64,000 bases of DNA from Rhizobium sp. Leaf306 (GCF_001423425.1 NZ_LMNX01000002.1:124001-188000), one strand, 5' to 3'. Shown: positions 26,795-36,265, counted from the first letter of the stretch. Made by a program: numbers and translations. Notes: generated by a model from the sequence alone, not told the origin.

Positions 26795-26992
26795 ATGGTT
26801 ATTGGCATCCATCGTGAGACAGCGCAGATCCTGCAATTTCCATTGACGCCACGGATCCGTCTTGAGAACGGCGCCACGGTGCCGGTCGGGACCTACCCGG
26901 TCGCGGTGCAGGACCACTGCTGGTATCATGAAGAAGCAGTGAGCAGTGCGCTGGTCGACACCAAGCCGGAACAGGGACCGAAACCCTGCTGA
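26795..26992 (+). CDS. gstI: GstI-like glutamine synthetase translational inhibitor (DUF2735)
   Basis: This 65-residue protein, divergent from glnII, matches DUF2735, the family of GstI of Rhizobium leguminosarum, which lowers glnII mRNA translation when nitrogen is plentiful. Seen here are IHRETAQILQFPLTPRIRLENG and the short TYPVAVQDHCWYHEEAV segment. A strong GAGGAGGAGG stands before the ATG. The assignment rests on gene order, size and sequence type. NtrC repression of this gene is inferred from the site just upstream. Confidence 0.85.
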   Translation: MVIGIHRETAQILQFPLTPRIRLENGATVPVGTYPVAVQDHCWYHEEAVSSALVDTKPEQGPKPC

Positions 26993-27088
26993 GCGTTGCG
27001 GGCCATCGCCGGATGGCCGATCCGAATTGAAAAATCCCGAGAGCATCGCTGCCCCCGGGATTTCACTGTCTGACTGTCCAGGCTTTTA

Positions 27089-28999
27089 TCAGGCCGCGCG
27101 CATCCGGCGTGCCATGCCGCCGAGCTCACTGCCGCCTTCCAGCTTGAAGTTGGAAAGAAGCGCCTGAAGCTGGCGGCTTTCGGCTGCAAGCGTCTCGCTC
27201 GCTGCCGTCGTTTCTTCCACCATCGCCGCGTTTTTCTGGGTCATCTGGTCCATGTGGTTGACCGAGGAGTTGATCTCGGCCAGCGCCGTCGACTGCTCGC
27301 GGGCAGCCGTGGCGATGGATTCCACATGTTCGTTGACCTTGTTGACCAGGCTTTCGATCTCGACAAGTGCTGTACCTGTCGAGCGCACCAGCGAAACGCC
27401 GCCTGCGACTTCGGAAGCCGAGGCGCTGATTAGCGTCTTGATTTCCTTTGCCGCATTGGCGGAGCGCTGGGCGAGCTCACGCACTTCCTGAGCGACGACG
27501 GCAAAGCCGCGACCGGCTTCGCCAGCACGGGCGGCTTCGACGCCGGCGTTCAGCGCCAACAGGTTGGTCTGGAAGGCAATCTCGTCGATGACGCCGATGA
27601 TCTGGCTGATCTTCGTCGAGCTGTCTTCAATGCGGCTCATGGCGGTGACGGCGCTGCGAACGATTTCGCCCGACTTTGCCGCACTCTGCTTGGTCTCGTA
27701 GACCATGTCGCGGGCTTCGGTGGCGCGGGCAGAGGCGGCACGCACCGTCGTGGTGATCTCGTCGAGGGCGGCTGCCGTTTCTTCAAGCGCTGCAGCCTGC
27801 TGCTCGGTCCGCTTGGAGAGGTCGTTTGCCGCCGAAGACAGTTCGGCGGAATTGTCGTTGATCGTGCCGGCTGCGCCGCGCACGTTGCTCATGGTGGCGC
27901 TTAGCCGGTCCATCGTCGAGTTGACGTTGGTCTGAAGCTCGGCAAATGCACCCTGGAACTGGCCGTTCATGCTCTGGGTCAGGTCGGCATCGGCAAGCGC
28001 TGCGATGACGCGGCGAACTTCCGTGACGGCATTGTCGACGCTTTCCACCAGCTGGTTGACGCCCGATGCAAAGCGGTTGAGGTCTTCGTTCTGGTAGTCC
28101 TTGCGGATGCGGCCGGAAAAATCGCCGGCGACAGCAGATGCGACAACTTTCGAAATCGACGTCTGCAGGTCGCTGGAACGCTCGTGAAGGGCTGCTTCCT
28201 GTGCCTTGAGGTCGGTCATGGCGACAGCGTTGGTATGGAATACCTCGACGGCGCGGGCCATCGCGCCGATTTCGTCGCCGCGGCTTGCGTCGACGCCATC
28301 GATGTTCATATCGCCCTTGGCAAGGCGGGTCATGGCTTCGGTCAGCTCGCGGATGGGGCGAACGATGCCACGGCGTGCGACGATCGTGCTGATCGTGGCG
28401 CCGATGATGATGAAGGCGAGGGCCGACAGCGCCGAAACCAGCATGGCGGTGGTCGAGGACGCAACGGCTTCTTCGCGGGCCACAGCCAGTTCCTTGCCCG
28501 AATAGGTGCTGTAGACCTTGACGGAGTCGGTGACGACCTTCTGGCCATCCAGCGCCTTTTTCAGCGCAGCCGAAATGGCGGCGGTGTCGGCTGCATTCTT
28601 TTCGGCGGTGTCCACCATGCTGCGGATCGAGACGAAATAGCTGTCGAGGGCGGCTCTCACCGTCTTCAGCTGATCCTGTTCAGCAGCGTCTGCGGTTGCC
28701 TCGATCTTCGGCAGGCGGGCCAGCATTTCGCCGGCGCGCTTTTCGGCGTCGATGCGGAAATCCTTGGCTTTGTCCGGCGCCGCGGCCAGCTGATAGGTCA
28801 TGCGGCTAATTGCGATAATGTCGACCCGAAGATCCATCGCTTCACGAGCGACTTCTTCACGCGCGCCGACTGAAATGATTGCCTTTTGCAGGCCATAGAG
28901 CCCGCTTCCCGCAACGCCTGCAATAATAAGAGAAGAAAGGCCCATTACGACGGTAACGAGGCCGAGTTTCTTCGAAATAGCCATATCCCGAATTGCCAT
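27089..28999 (-). CDS. Methyl-accepting chemotaxis protein
   Basis: The 636-residue chemoreceptor has a TM helix near residues 15-35 ([22 protein letters not shown]), a periplasmic helical bundle of about 150 residues, a second TM ([24 protein letters not shown]), a HAMP region ([17 protein letters not shown]), a second HAMP-like linker and a signalling domain with the hairpin tip [48 protein letters not shown]. There is no C-terminal CheR-binding pentapeptide. The ligand is unknown. The start at 28999 has no clear Shine-Dalgarno, and the ATG at 28984 is an alternative. Confidence 0.92.
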   Translation of the reverse strand: MAIRDMAISKKLGLVTVVMGLSSLIIAGVAGSGLYGLQKAIISVGAREEVAREAMDLRVDIIAISRMTYQLAAAPDKAKDFRIDAEKRAGEMLARLPKIEATADAAEQDQLKTVRAALDSYFVSIRSMVDTAEKNAADTAAISAALKKALDGQKVVTDSVKVYSTYSGKELAVAREEAVASSTTAMLVSALSALAFIIIGATISTIVARRGIVRPIRELTEAMTRLAKGDMNIDGVDASRGDEIGAMARAVEVFHTNAVAMTDLKAQEAALHERSSDLQTSISKVVASAVAGDFSGRIRKDYQNEDLNRFASGVNQLVESVDNAVTEVRRVIAALADADLTQSMNGQFQGAFAELQTNVNSTMDRLSATMSNVRGAAGTINDNSAELSSAANDLSKRTEQQAAALEETAAALDEITTTVRAASARATEARDMVYETKQSAAKSGEIVRSAVTAMSRIEDSSTKISQIIGVIDEIAFQTNLLALNAGVEAARAGEAGRGFAVVAQEVRELAQRSANAAKEIKTLISASASEVAGGVSLVRSTGTALVEIESLVNKVNEHVESIATAAREQSTALAEINSSVNHMDQMTQKNAAMVEETTAASETLAAESRQLQALLSNFKLEGGSELGGMARRMRAA

Positions 29000-29492
29000 A
29001 GTGCACACCACTTCAACTTGCCCAACAATACATCCCAACCCGCCAATTCTCGGCATGCGCGAGGACGCCCACCTAACCTATTGCCGTAATTGCGCTAATC
29101 GCTGGTTAAAATAGCGGGCGAATATTTGTCCGGACTTGGGCGAAAACTGACAGTACACGCCAGGGTCTGAATTTATTCTCGGTTTTGAGCAAATGCTCAG
29201 TATAGGGTACGCTAAAACTGCTGTGAATCCCGAGGCTTCGTTGATCGAGCTGTAAGCCTACGTCGGCCTTGCCTATCGATGCCCCGAAAAACCACGGTCT
29301 GCTGCCATACGCTACGTGAGCAGAAAAACTGCCATTCGGCGCGCGTGTGGGTCGAAAACGACGCGGGCTGCGTCCCTCAATTAATATGAGTGAAAGAGTC
29401 GACTTTAATCTTTACTCTCAAATTCAAGTTTCATATGGTGCGCCAACGACGGGGTTTGCCCCGAATTATTCCGGGCCAATACGGAGAGCATC
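29000..29492. other. Intergenic region without recognised gene
   Basis: About 490 bases between the divergent chemoreceptor gene and the DUF2325 gene. The first half is AT-richer than its neighbours, as expected for promoters. No convincing reading frame, RNA gene or repeat was seen. Confidence 0.5.
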
Positions 29493-29933
29493 ATGGCGAA
29501 GAAACAGAAGCGGAAAAATACGAGTGGCGGCAATGCCGCATCCGATGCTGCGGCATCCTCGAACCGCAGCGCTGCCAATGGCGCCTCCGGGATCGGCGGG
29601 GAAGTGGTCGACATCCGCAGCTTTCTCTATGTCGGCGGCCGGGACTGCCAGGTGGCCCATCTGCGCGCCATCGCCACCCGCCACGGCGCGGAACTGATCC
29701 ATCACGACGGTGGGTTGCGCGAGGCGGTTTCCCGCATCGATACGGTGCTTCCCTCGGTTGACTGCGTGTTCTGCCCGATCGACTGTATCAGCCACGATGC
29801 GTGTCTGCGGGTAAAGACCGGATGCAAGAAGTTCGGCGTCACCTTCATCCCCTTGCGCAACGGGTCGAAGTCAAGCCTTGAGCGGGCGCTGCAGACAATC
29901 AAGGATCGCAATGATGAAAACAGGTTATCCTGA
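29493..29933 (+). CDS. DUF2325 protein
   Basis: The 146-residue product has a basic, low-complexity Ala/Ser/Gly-rich first 35 residues, then the DUF2325 domain: RSFLYVGGRDCQVAHLRAIATRHGAELIHHDGG, VDCVFCPIDCISHDACLRVKTGCKKFGVTFIPLRN. The fold looks Rossmann-like with several Cys and His that might bind metal. TACGGAGAGC lies before the ATG. In other rhizobia DUF2325 genes sit near iron or haem genes, but nothing here shows that link. The small gene after it overlaps its 3' end. Confidence 0.8.
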   Translation: MAKKQKRKNTSGGNAASDAAASSNRSAANGASGIGGEVVDIRSFLYVGGRDCQVAHLRAIATRHGAELIHHDGGLREAVSRIDTVLPSVDCVFCPIDCISHDACLRVKTGCKKFGVTFIPLRNGSKSSLERALQTIKDRNDENRLS

Positions 29934-30108
29934 TCAGCCTATTCTCGATCGCGAGGGGCGCGATCTCGACGCGATGGCGGTCCTGCACAAGCTCGCCGAA
30001 CAGAGCGGCGACGGCATGGTGACCGAGCTTTACCGGCTCGCGATGGACCGCTCGCAGGATACGGCTTTGCCGAGATCGATACCTTCGAGCCAAACCCGGA
30101 CGTTCTAG
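29911..30108 (+). CDS. Small hypothetical protein overlapping the DUF2325 gene
   Basis: A 65-residue frame starts MMKTGYPDQPILDREGRDLDAMAVLHKLAEQSGDGMVTELYRLAMDRS inside the last 23 bases of the DUF2325 gene. The first 50 residues look like real protein with a helical middle; the last 15 are less convincing. Coupled translation is possible. It was not assigned to a family. Confidence 0.45.
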   Translation: MMKTGYPDQPILDREGRDLDAMAVLHKLAEQSGDGMVTELYRLAMDRSQDTALPRSIPSSQTRTF

Positions 30109-30479
30109 CGCCGGTCCTCGGCGCGCAAAAACGCTCCGATCGCGATTGCGAGCCAGCCGAGAATCATAAGATTGCCGCCGAGCGGCGCGGCAAACGGAAA
30201 AAGTCGGCTTCCGAGATAATGACGCGCCACCAGATCACCCGCAAACACGATCGTCCCAAGGCCCAGAATGAGACCGGCCAGCGTCGCTGTGCGGATCTGC
30301 TGATGTCCGAGATAAAGAGCGAGCAGCACCGGCGCGTGCGCCAGGCACATCATCGAGGCAGACCCGAGCAAAAGCGTATCGCCGCCATGACTTGCGGCAG
30401 CCGCAAGGCCTACGCCGCAGGCGCCCATCAGACCGCTCGCAAAGAGAATGAACGGCCGCAGTTTATCGAGTCTCGCCAA
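30105..30479 (-). CDS. DUF423 small membrane protein
   Basis: The 124-residue protein is almost wholly hydrophobic, with four predicted helices: LRPFILFASGLMGACGVGLAAAASHG, ASMMCLAHAPVLLALYLGH, TLAGLILGLGTIVFAGDLVARHYLG and LGGNLMILGWLAIAIGAF. This is the DUF423 pattern. No ATG exists in the right place. A TTG at 30479, five bases after the globin stop and preceded by AGGGA inside the globin gene, is the likely start, so the two are coupled. The function is unknown. Confidence 0.75.
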   Translation of the reverse strand: MARLDKLRPFILFASGLMGACGVGLAAAASHGGDTLLLGSASMMCLAHAPVLLALYLGHQQIRTATLAGLILGLGTIVFAGDLVARHYLGSRLFPFAAPLGGNLMILGWLAIAIGAFLRAEDRR

Positions 30480-30483
30480 GGCT

Positions 30484-30897
30484 CTATTCCCTGTTTTGCA
30501 TGTGATGAGCCAGCCGCTCGATCGGCGGCCAGATGATGTCGCGCAGGGCCGGGCTTGCGATCGTCTCGTCCATGGCGCGGCGGAAGCACAGCAACCATTC
30601 GTCGCGCTCCACCGGTCCGATCTCAGCGCCGAAATGGCGCGAGCGAAGGCGAGGGTGCCCGTGTTTTTCCACATAGACGGGCGGGCCGCCGAGATAGCCG
30701 GTCAGATAGTCATAGAACTTCGCTTCACTTCCCGTCAGACTTTGCGGATGAACGGCCCGGCAGCGGGCAGCTTCCGGCAGCGTATCCATCAGGGTGTAGA
30801 AGCGCGCCGCAAGGGCCCGAACCGTCGCATCACCCCCGATCGCCTCGTAAAGAGTAATCGTTTCGCCGGATGTGGTCTGCCTGTCCTCGTCTGCCAT
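30484..30897 (-). CDS. Group II truncated haemoglobin
   Basis: The 137-residue globin has the short 2-on-2 fold: ITLYEAIGGDATVRALAARFYTLMD, YLTGYLGGPPVYVEKHGHPRLRSRHFGAEIG with the proximal His, then WLLCFRRAMDE. RSRHF plus the YLGGPP loop mark the TrbO (group II) class, which handles O2, NO or peroxide and is often linked with redox stress. ATG 30897 is chosen over one four codons earlier. A DUF423 gene follows five bases after the stop. Confidence 0.88.
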   Translation of the reverse strand: MADEDRQTTSGETITLYEAIGGDATVRALAARFYTLMDTLPEAARCRAVHPQSLTGSEAKFYDYLTGYLGGPPVYVEKHGHPRLRSRHFGAEIGPVERDEWLLCFRRAMDETIASPALRDIIWPPIERLAHHMQNRE

Positions 30898-31107
30898 CAC
30901 GGTTTCCATGGCTCACCCATCCGGCGTCTTAGACGGATCAAGGGTGGTTGATCGTTCAAGGCTTGGTAGGCCGGAGCAACCGTCAGGGCAAGACCCGGAC
31001 TAGGGCCTGAGGGGCAAAGCGATGCCGGGCGACGGTCAGGGAGTATCTTTGCATCGATGGTGCCGCCGACGCGGGTCGGCGGGCACGATGGAGTGCAGCG
31101 GCCTTTT

Positions 31108-32469
31108 TCAGGCGAGCATTCTGACCTTTTCGGTCACGCCTGCATCCGCATTCGACACATGGGTCGAATTGAGCTTGCGGGCGACGATGTCGTGGTTGAG
31201 CCACACGACAGGACCGGTCGGGTTCGAGGTTTCCGCAAAGATCAGCTGTCCGGTTGCCTCAACGACCAGCGTGCTCAGCAGATCGCTGATCAGAACCTTG
31301 CTGTCCTTGTGCATCTGCGTGATCTCGGCCGAGGTGCCGATGGTGAGATCGGACTGGCCCTGGCTGTTTGGCATCGGCCAACGCTTGAAATCGTAGAAGG
31401 GCTGCATGACTTCGTCTGCCTGAAGATCGATGATCTTCTGCAGCGTGTCTTCAACCGTGTAGCCGTCTGCCAGGCGCTCCTGGCAGGCCTGCCACAGTTC
31501 TTCAGCCCAGGCGCCGCCGCCTTCCTTCTTCAATGCGAGAAGGAGAGGGATGAGCGGCAGTTCGATACCGGCAAACACGTCGGAAGAGTTGGTCCGGATT
31601 TCCGGGCAGTTGTAGACGGTCGCCTTGATGCCATCGGCCCAAGCCTTGCGCGCTACATCCTCAAGGCGCATCTTGGCATAGCCCTGCGTGTAGTTGGTGT
31701 AGGTCTGCCAGCGATATTCGTCGCCGATCAGGATGCCGGTGCCGTGATATCCATAGGCCGTGTAGCGCACCTGGTTGCCCGCTGCTTCGATCCGCGTGCG
31801 GATGGCGGTGCTGAGATCGATCAGGTGGTGATAGGTGTTGGCGGAAACCTCGTCGAAGTTTGCAAGGATCAGCTTGCCCATGTCGCTGTCGAGCAGTGTC
31901 TGCGAGGACATGTGGCGGGCGCCGCGGCCCTTGTAGATGCGGTTGGCAATGACGAGGAAAGCCTTCGCCTTGGGGATGCCACCCGCCATCGTATGAGCAA
32001 AGAAGACATTCTTGCCGGCCGGGATCATGTCTTCGAGGATCGCCATGACTTTCGTCAGCGAATCCCGGAAGCGCTCCACGCCGACTGTGCGGCATGCCTC
32101 GATGTGATCCCAGTCCAGTTTGTCGGTCTGCCAGCTTTCGAGCGTCATGTCGGCCAGAAGATCGGTCGGGGTCGGCGTGCCGGCCGGTGAGTCGAGATCA
32201 AAGCCCGCCATCAGCGGAACGTTAATGATCTTGCCGCCGAGCTGCGTTTCCGCAGCCTGCAGTTCGTCATCGGTCAGCGGACGCAGCGCGTTGTTCTCGT
32301 CGCGGCGCCCGACGGTGATGCCGACGATCTTCATGCCCGCACGCTTGGCCTCTTCGATCAGCCCGGTCGCGTAACCGCGCCCGAACAGCTCGCCGAACAG
32401 AACAAACACGTCACCTTTGCGAAAGACGACATTTTGGGAAATGCGTTTCAGGGGGATCGGATTTTCCAT
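31108..32469 (-). CDS. Probable FabMG-like enoyl-ACP reductase family protein
   Basis: The 453-residue protein starts with a Rossmann-like strand and glycine loop (GDVFVLFGELFGRGYATGLIEEAKRAGMKIVGITVG). It later has HTMAGGIPKAKAFLVIANRIYKGRG and YTAYGYHGTGILIG; the Tyr/Lys-containing segments resemble a dehydrogenase active site. I associate this start and length with the FabMG group of enoyl-[acyl carrier protein] reductases, described from soil as triclosan-tolerant, but I cannot confirm it without a search. The gene stands alone, with no fab gene adjacent. Another SDR-type role remains possible. Confidence 0.5.
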   Translation of the reverse strand: MENPIPLKRISQNVVFRKGDVFVLFGELFGRGYATGLIEEAKRAGMKIVGITVGRRDENNALRPLTDDELQAAETQLGGKIINVPLMAGFDLDSPAGTPTPTDLLADMTLESWQTDKLDWDHIEACRTVGVERFRDSLTKVMAILEDMIPAGKNVFFAHTMAGGIPKAKAFLVIANRIYKGRGARHMSSQTLLDSDMGKLILANFDEVSANTYHHLIDLSTAIRTRIEAAGNQVRYTAYGYHGTGILIGDEYRWQTYTNYTQGYAKMRLEDVARKAWADGIKATVYNCPEIRTNSSDVFAGIELPLIPLLLALKKEGGGAWAEELWQACQERLADGYTVEDTLQKIIDLQADEVMQPFYDFKRWPMPNSQGQSDLTIGTSAEITQMHKDSKVLISDLLSTLVVEATGQLIFAETSNPTGPVVWLNHDIVARKLNSTHVSNADAGVTEKVRMLA

Positions 32470-32785
32470 GGCGCAAACTCTCTCAAAAAGGACCGGAATC
32501 GATCCCTCGAATATCTTTGAGACCTAGTGCACCATAAAAACGGGAAATGGGAACTCATTTTGCGTGTCCAAGTATGTCGATTCGTGAACTGGCGCGGTGA
32601 TCAGGGCGGTTGTTAAGGCCGATCGTCCGCCTAACAGCCGTGCCGAAACCGTGTCGGGACGGCAGCCCGTCCGTCTTCCACGACCATCCGCGCTGTGCAT
32701 AGCGCAACGCCGGCACGTGCGCGACAAGGCGCGTTGCATCAGATTTTATGAGCTCAATCTTGGAATAATCCTGCTGCGGCAGGGC
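32470..32785. other. Intergenic region without recognised gene
   Basis: About 315 bases upstream of the FabMG-like gene and downstream of a leftward hypothetical gene. It probably holds the promoter of the former. No gene, repeat or RNA was recognised. Confidence 0.45.
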
Positions 32786-33067
32786 CTATACGCGCTGCAT
32801 GCGCTCCTGAAGCGCATCCACGACGGCCTGCAGGAACGCCTTGCGCCGCTCGTCCGTCGTTGCGTCAGCCGTGACCTTGAGCGGCCCGCGGATATTGTTC
32901 ATGAAACCGGAGTGGTTGAAACTGTCGGCGGCCACGTTGACCTCGACCTCGTCCATGTAATGCGACAGCAGGGGCGCCAAAGCGAGGTTGGTGTCCTTCT
33001 GGTACTGGTGGGCCATCACCTGAGCAAGCTTACCCATCTGCACGTACGGACCGAATTCGGCGCTCAT
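32786..33067 (-). CDS. Hypothetical protein, 93 residues
   Basis: The product starts MSAEFGPYVQMGKLAQVMAHQYQKD and is largely helical and soluble, with a KAFLQAVVDALQERMQRV tail. No domain was recognised. A GGAGACGATGAC stretch before the ATG gives a good ribosome site, and codon use agrees with neighbouring core genes, so the gene looks real. Its neighbours (the FabMG-like protein and a DUF4174 protein) give no clear clue. Confidence 0.6.
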   Translation of the reverse strand: MSAEFGPYVQMGKLAQVMAHQYQKDTNLALAPLLSHYMDEVEVNVAADSFNHSGFMNNIRGPLKVTADATTDERRKAFLQAVVDALQERMQRV

Positions 33068-33235
33068 CTGTCATCGTCTCCTTCAATTCATGGCCTAGGC
33101 GCCTAAGGTAGGGTGAACGCGTCGCAACGCAAATGTCGATCGGGAATATGCCCGCGTTTTCCGAAATGGTCGCGAAAAGTTGAACGAATCGGAGTCGTTG
33201 CATGCCACGGATATCCCAATGTCGTCTGAGGTCAT

Positions 33236-33652
33236 TCAGCCTTTTCCGCCGCGGCGCATCGGCATGCGATCGATCAGGTCGAACATCTCGACGTCGCTGA
33301 CGACCGTATCGCTTTTCAGCTTCACGCCGCCATCCTTGCCGACAAGGACGACATGAAACGCACCGTCCGCAATATTTGCCTCCGCGCGCAGCCTGCGCGC
33401 GTCGATCCGGTCGGCGTCACCATAGATCGTTTCCACGACATCTCCGGAAACCTGCAGCACAACCATGTCGCGCTCCGCCAATTCCGCCTTTTGCGATGTC
33501 AGGATGCCGACCTGTCGGGCAATCGATGCATCGCCCTTGTCACCAAAAAGGATGAGGACACGCTTTTTCCATTCGAGGTGTGAAAGGCTGTCCATGGCAA
33601 ACACCTGCGAGGTTGCGAGCGAGAGGGCGAAGGCGATGAGTGTTCGTTTCAT
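33236..33652 (-). CDS. DUF4174 secreted protein
   Basis: The 138-residue product has a signal peptide (MKRTLIAFALSLATSQVFAM) and the DUF4174 domain: KKRVLILFGDKGDASIARQVGIL, ERDMVVLQVSGD, FHVVLVGKDGGVKLKSDTVVSDVEMFDLIDRMPMRR. The strand order looks thioredoxin-like, but there is no CXXC, so redox chemistry of the usual kind is unlikely. ATG 33652 is chosen because it begins the signal peptide. The role is unknown; it is probably periplasmic. Confidence 0.78.
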   Translation of the reverse strand: MKRTLIAFALSLATSQVFAMDSLSHLEWKKRVLILFGDKGDASIARQVGILTSQKAELAERDMVVLQVSGDVVETIYGDADRIDARRLRAEANIADGAFHVVLVGKDGGVKLKSDTVVSDVEMFDLIDRMPMRRGGKG

Positions 33653-33788
33653 GCGGTCATCTCCAGATCTACCGAAGGAACGCAACAAACGCGTGATGGT
33701 TCAGGTGCTTCCTGTCTGTACGCCCTCTCTGGATTCTTGAGCTAGTCGCTCCCATCTTATGATCATCAACTGAAATAGGGAGGTTGCG

Positions 33789-34025
33789 ATGGCAGATACC
33801 TCTGCGCACGCACGCGATGGCAACGTCATGGAAATTCTGTCTCCCACCCGGGTCGCCGGCCCGGGCTCGCCCATTTGCGACTGCTGTCGACAACCGAGAT
33901 CCGCTGAGGAGTTCGATCAGGATTGCTGCGGGATCTGCATGACCTGTCTCGAGTGTGACGACATGCTGGTGGATGTGGAGCCTGAGGCATCGCCTTGCAC
34001 GGCAAGAGGGCGTCCGGTGCCGTGA
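33789..34025 (+). CDS. Small Cys-rich hypothetical protein
   Basis: The 78-residue product has CDCC near residue 30 and CCGICMTCLECDD near residue 46, that is eight closely spaced cysteines, enough for one or two zinc or Fe-S sites. GGGAGG lies before the ATG. The first 25 and last 20 residues look disordered. No family was recognised. It lies between a DUF4174 gene and the flagellin gene with no obvious operon. Confidence 0.55.
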   Translation: MADTSAHARDGNVMEILSPTRVAGPGSPICDCCRQPRSAEEFDQDCCGICMTCLECDDMLVDVEPEASPCTARGRPVP

Positions 34026-34184
34026 GCGGCCAGATGGTGGCAATGGTGCCGGGCAGGGTGGTCTCGATACGCGCCACAGCGGAAGCGCGGTGAACCACCG
34101 AACGCCTGGTCATGACGATGTCGACCAGAGAATGAAAGGAGGGCTGGATCCGTGAAAGAACTTCGGCCAGCGCTCCAGGTGCGT

Positions 34185-36011
34185 TCAGGAGTTGAAGAGC
34201 TGCATAATCGTCTCGCTGCTGCTATTGGCGATCTGCAACGTCTGAACGGCAAGTTGTTGCTGCGTCTGGATTGCGGACAGCCTAGCAGAGGCTTCCTCCA
34301 TGTCCGTGTCGACAAGGCGGCTTACACCGCTTTCGATATTGTCCATGAGGGTTGAGTTGAAGCTTGTCTGCATGTCGAGACGCTGCTGGAGCGAACCAAG
34401 GAACGCGGCGCCGTCGACAACCCTCGATTTCGCGGTTTCGATGTAGCTCAGATAATTGTCGATATTGTCGGGGTTCTCTTCGATGTCGATGTCGATAAAG
34501 TCGAGCGCCGGACGAGGCTCGTTGCTGACGCGGATTTGGCTGAACGTTATGCTTGTTCCGCTTCCCCATTTCCGATCGACTGCGGGATCTGACTTGATGG
34601 TGACGTGGGTGGCATCCGTCGCCTCGATGACTAGGTTTGGCCAATCGGCGTCGAGCAGCGAGTGCAGCAGAGTTTCCATCTCCTCTGCGGTCGCGACCGT
34701 ACCGTCGGTCTTGTTCAGCAGCGTATTCACATAGGTGCGATCAAAGGAATAGGATTTCTGGGACGCACCATTGACCGCGAAATTGAAGTTGATCTCGATA
34801 CCGTCTTCGTTCTCGCCGTCATTGTATAGAGTGAAGTCTCGGAACTCGAGGCTTAAGCTCGACCCACGTAAGCCATAGGCAGAATTCTCTTTCAAACCAC
34901 CGTTGCTGACGCCAGTGCTACTCAGGTTCGAGATGCCGACATAGGATCCGTCACCATTTTTCTGGAGCGTCATGATGCTCATTTTCTTGGGATCGTGGAC
35001 GCGATTTTTTGAATCCGGGGGATCGTACATGAAGGAGTCGGCTGAAACCAAGGCGCCGAGTGGATTCAACTGCCTGTTGAGGACGCCTGCGAACTGCGTG
35101 TTGGTCGATATGACTCCACCAAGACTGGCATCATAGGCGTCCACGTCAGCCTTGGTGATTGTGATCGTAGTGCTCACTCCTCCAAAGTAGGGCCCGGGAA
35201 GCTGGCTTGGGTCCTCCACTTCCTTGTCAAGCAGGAGTGTGAAGCTGATGTTCGAACCGGCCGTGTTGAAATCGAGAGGCGCTTCATCCGGGAAATCGTT
35301 CAGAGCGAAGAGGCCGGCACTGCCAGTGGATCGTTCCGGGGTCATCCAATCCATAGACCCGTCATCGGTATAGTATACCGTCGAGTCGGAGTAGCTGGAA
35401 TAGGAGGTCGGATAGCGGATTCCGCCGACCGTATAGGCATCGCGCGCATCGGCTTGAAGCAGGCCGCCACCGGTGGTGTTGAACAGAGAAATCGATGAGA
35501 GATCAGATTCCATTTTCTGAACTGATACCCCGGATGCAGTCCGGGTGAAGCCTGACACCACGGACGACTTGTTGATCGTGTTGTCATAGATGTCGGCAAT
35601 GTCGGTGTTCAGCCAGTTTTCTCCGCTGAAACTCGCGCCGTTGGCGATGGAGACGACCTGCTCTTTCAACTTGTCCAATTCGAGCTGGATCTGCCCCTTG
35701 TCGACGCTGGTCTCTTTTGCGGTGACGAGTTTGGCTTTGAACTCATCCAGAACATCGATCACGGCCTCCATGCCCTGATAGGCAGTGTCCACCTTGGCGG
35801 TGCCGAGCCCGAGCGCATCGCTGGCGGCTGCTATGGCGTCGGTGTCGGACCGCATCGTCGTCGAAATGGACCAGTACGCGACATTGTCGGCGGCGGTCTG
35901 AACCCTTAGGCCCGAACTGACTTGCTGTTGCGTGCGCTCCATGTTCGAATTCAGTGTGCGCAAGGTCTGAAGCGCATTTGTTGCAGCGATGTTGGTCAAA
36001 ATACTGGTCAC
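34185..36011 (-). CDS. Long flagellin with large variable central domain
   Basis: The 608-residue protein has typical rhizobial flagellin ends: N-terminal TSILTNIAATNALQTLRTLN and SSGLRVQTAADNVAYWSISTTMRSD, C-terminal YIETAKSRVVDGAAFLGSLQQRLDMQ and AIQTQQQLAVQTLQIANSSS. About 350 residues of unrelated sequence between them (rich in Ser, Thr, Asp, Gly) form the surface-exposed part; rhizobial flagellins are usually 300-430 residues. The start is probably the GTG at 36011, giving the normal first residues; an ATG six codons upstream is the alternative. No other flagellar gene is in the window. Confidence 0.88.
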   Translation of the reverse strand: MTSILTNIAATNALQTLRTLNSNMERTQQQVSSGLRVQTAADNVAYWSISTTMRSDTDAIAAASDALGLGTAKVDTAYQGMEAVIDVLDEFKAKLVTAKETSVDKGQIQLELDKLKEQVVSIANGASFSGENWLNTDIADIYDNTINKSSVVSGFTRTASGVSVQKMESDLSSISLFNTTGGGLLQADARDAYTVGGIRYPTSYSSYSDSTVYYTDDGSMDWMTPERSTGSAGLFALNDFPDEAPLDFNTAGSNISFTLLLDKEVEDPSQLPGPYFGGVSTTITITKADVDAYDASLGGVISTNTQFAGVLNRQLNPLGALVSADSFMYDPPDSKNRVHDPKKMSIMTLQKNGDGSYVGISNLSSTGVSNGGLKENSAYGLRGSSLSLEFRDFTLYNDGENEDGIEINFNFAVNGASQKSYSFDRTYVNTLLNKTDGTVATAEEMETLLHSLLDADWPNLVIEATDATHVTIKSDPAVDRKWGSGTSITFSQIRVSNEPRPALDFIDIDIEENPDNIDNYLSYIETAKSRVVDGAAFLGSLQQRLDMQTSFNSTLMDNIESGVSRLVDTDMEEASARLSAIQTQQQLAVQTLQIANSSSETIMQLFNS

Positions 36012-36215
36012 GTAGAGCCCCACAAGCATGGGCTAGCGCTTCGAACTGCGCCGCAGATCGATGAAAGACTAGCAATGATCGGATCACGTTTACGGTTAAC
36101 CCCCTCAGGGTGCCTGCCATCATGGCAAGACCGTCCCTATGCCGGAGAGGCTAGGGCTGCTCGAGTGTCGTTATTACAATCTTAGATCGAGCACTTCAGG
36201 TATCTATGTGCCGCA

Positions 36216-36235
36216 AACTTGACTAACGTCAAGTT
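36216..36235. promoter_or_regulatory. Perfect inverted repeat AACTTGAC-TAAC-GTCAAGTT
   Basis: Eight-base perfect arms round a four-base spacer form a 20-base palindrome, 205 bases upstream of the flagellin start. Its size suits a dimeric regulator. TTGACT here is followed 17 bases later by TGTAAA, a weak rightward promoter, but no rightward gene follows. Confidence 0.4.
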
Positions 36236-36265
36236 AATGGTTGTAAAGCAAAACGAAATTTTCAC

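Noticed and set aside
36216..36235. SoxR box
   Set aside because: The half sites face the wrong way round compared with CCTCAAGTTAACTTGAGG.
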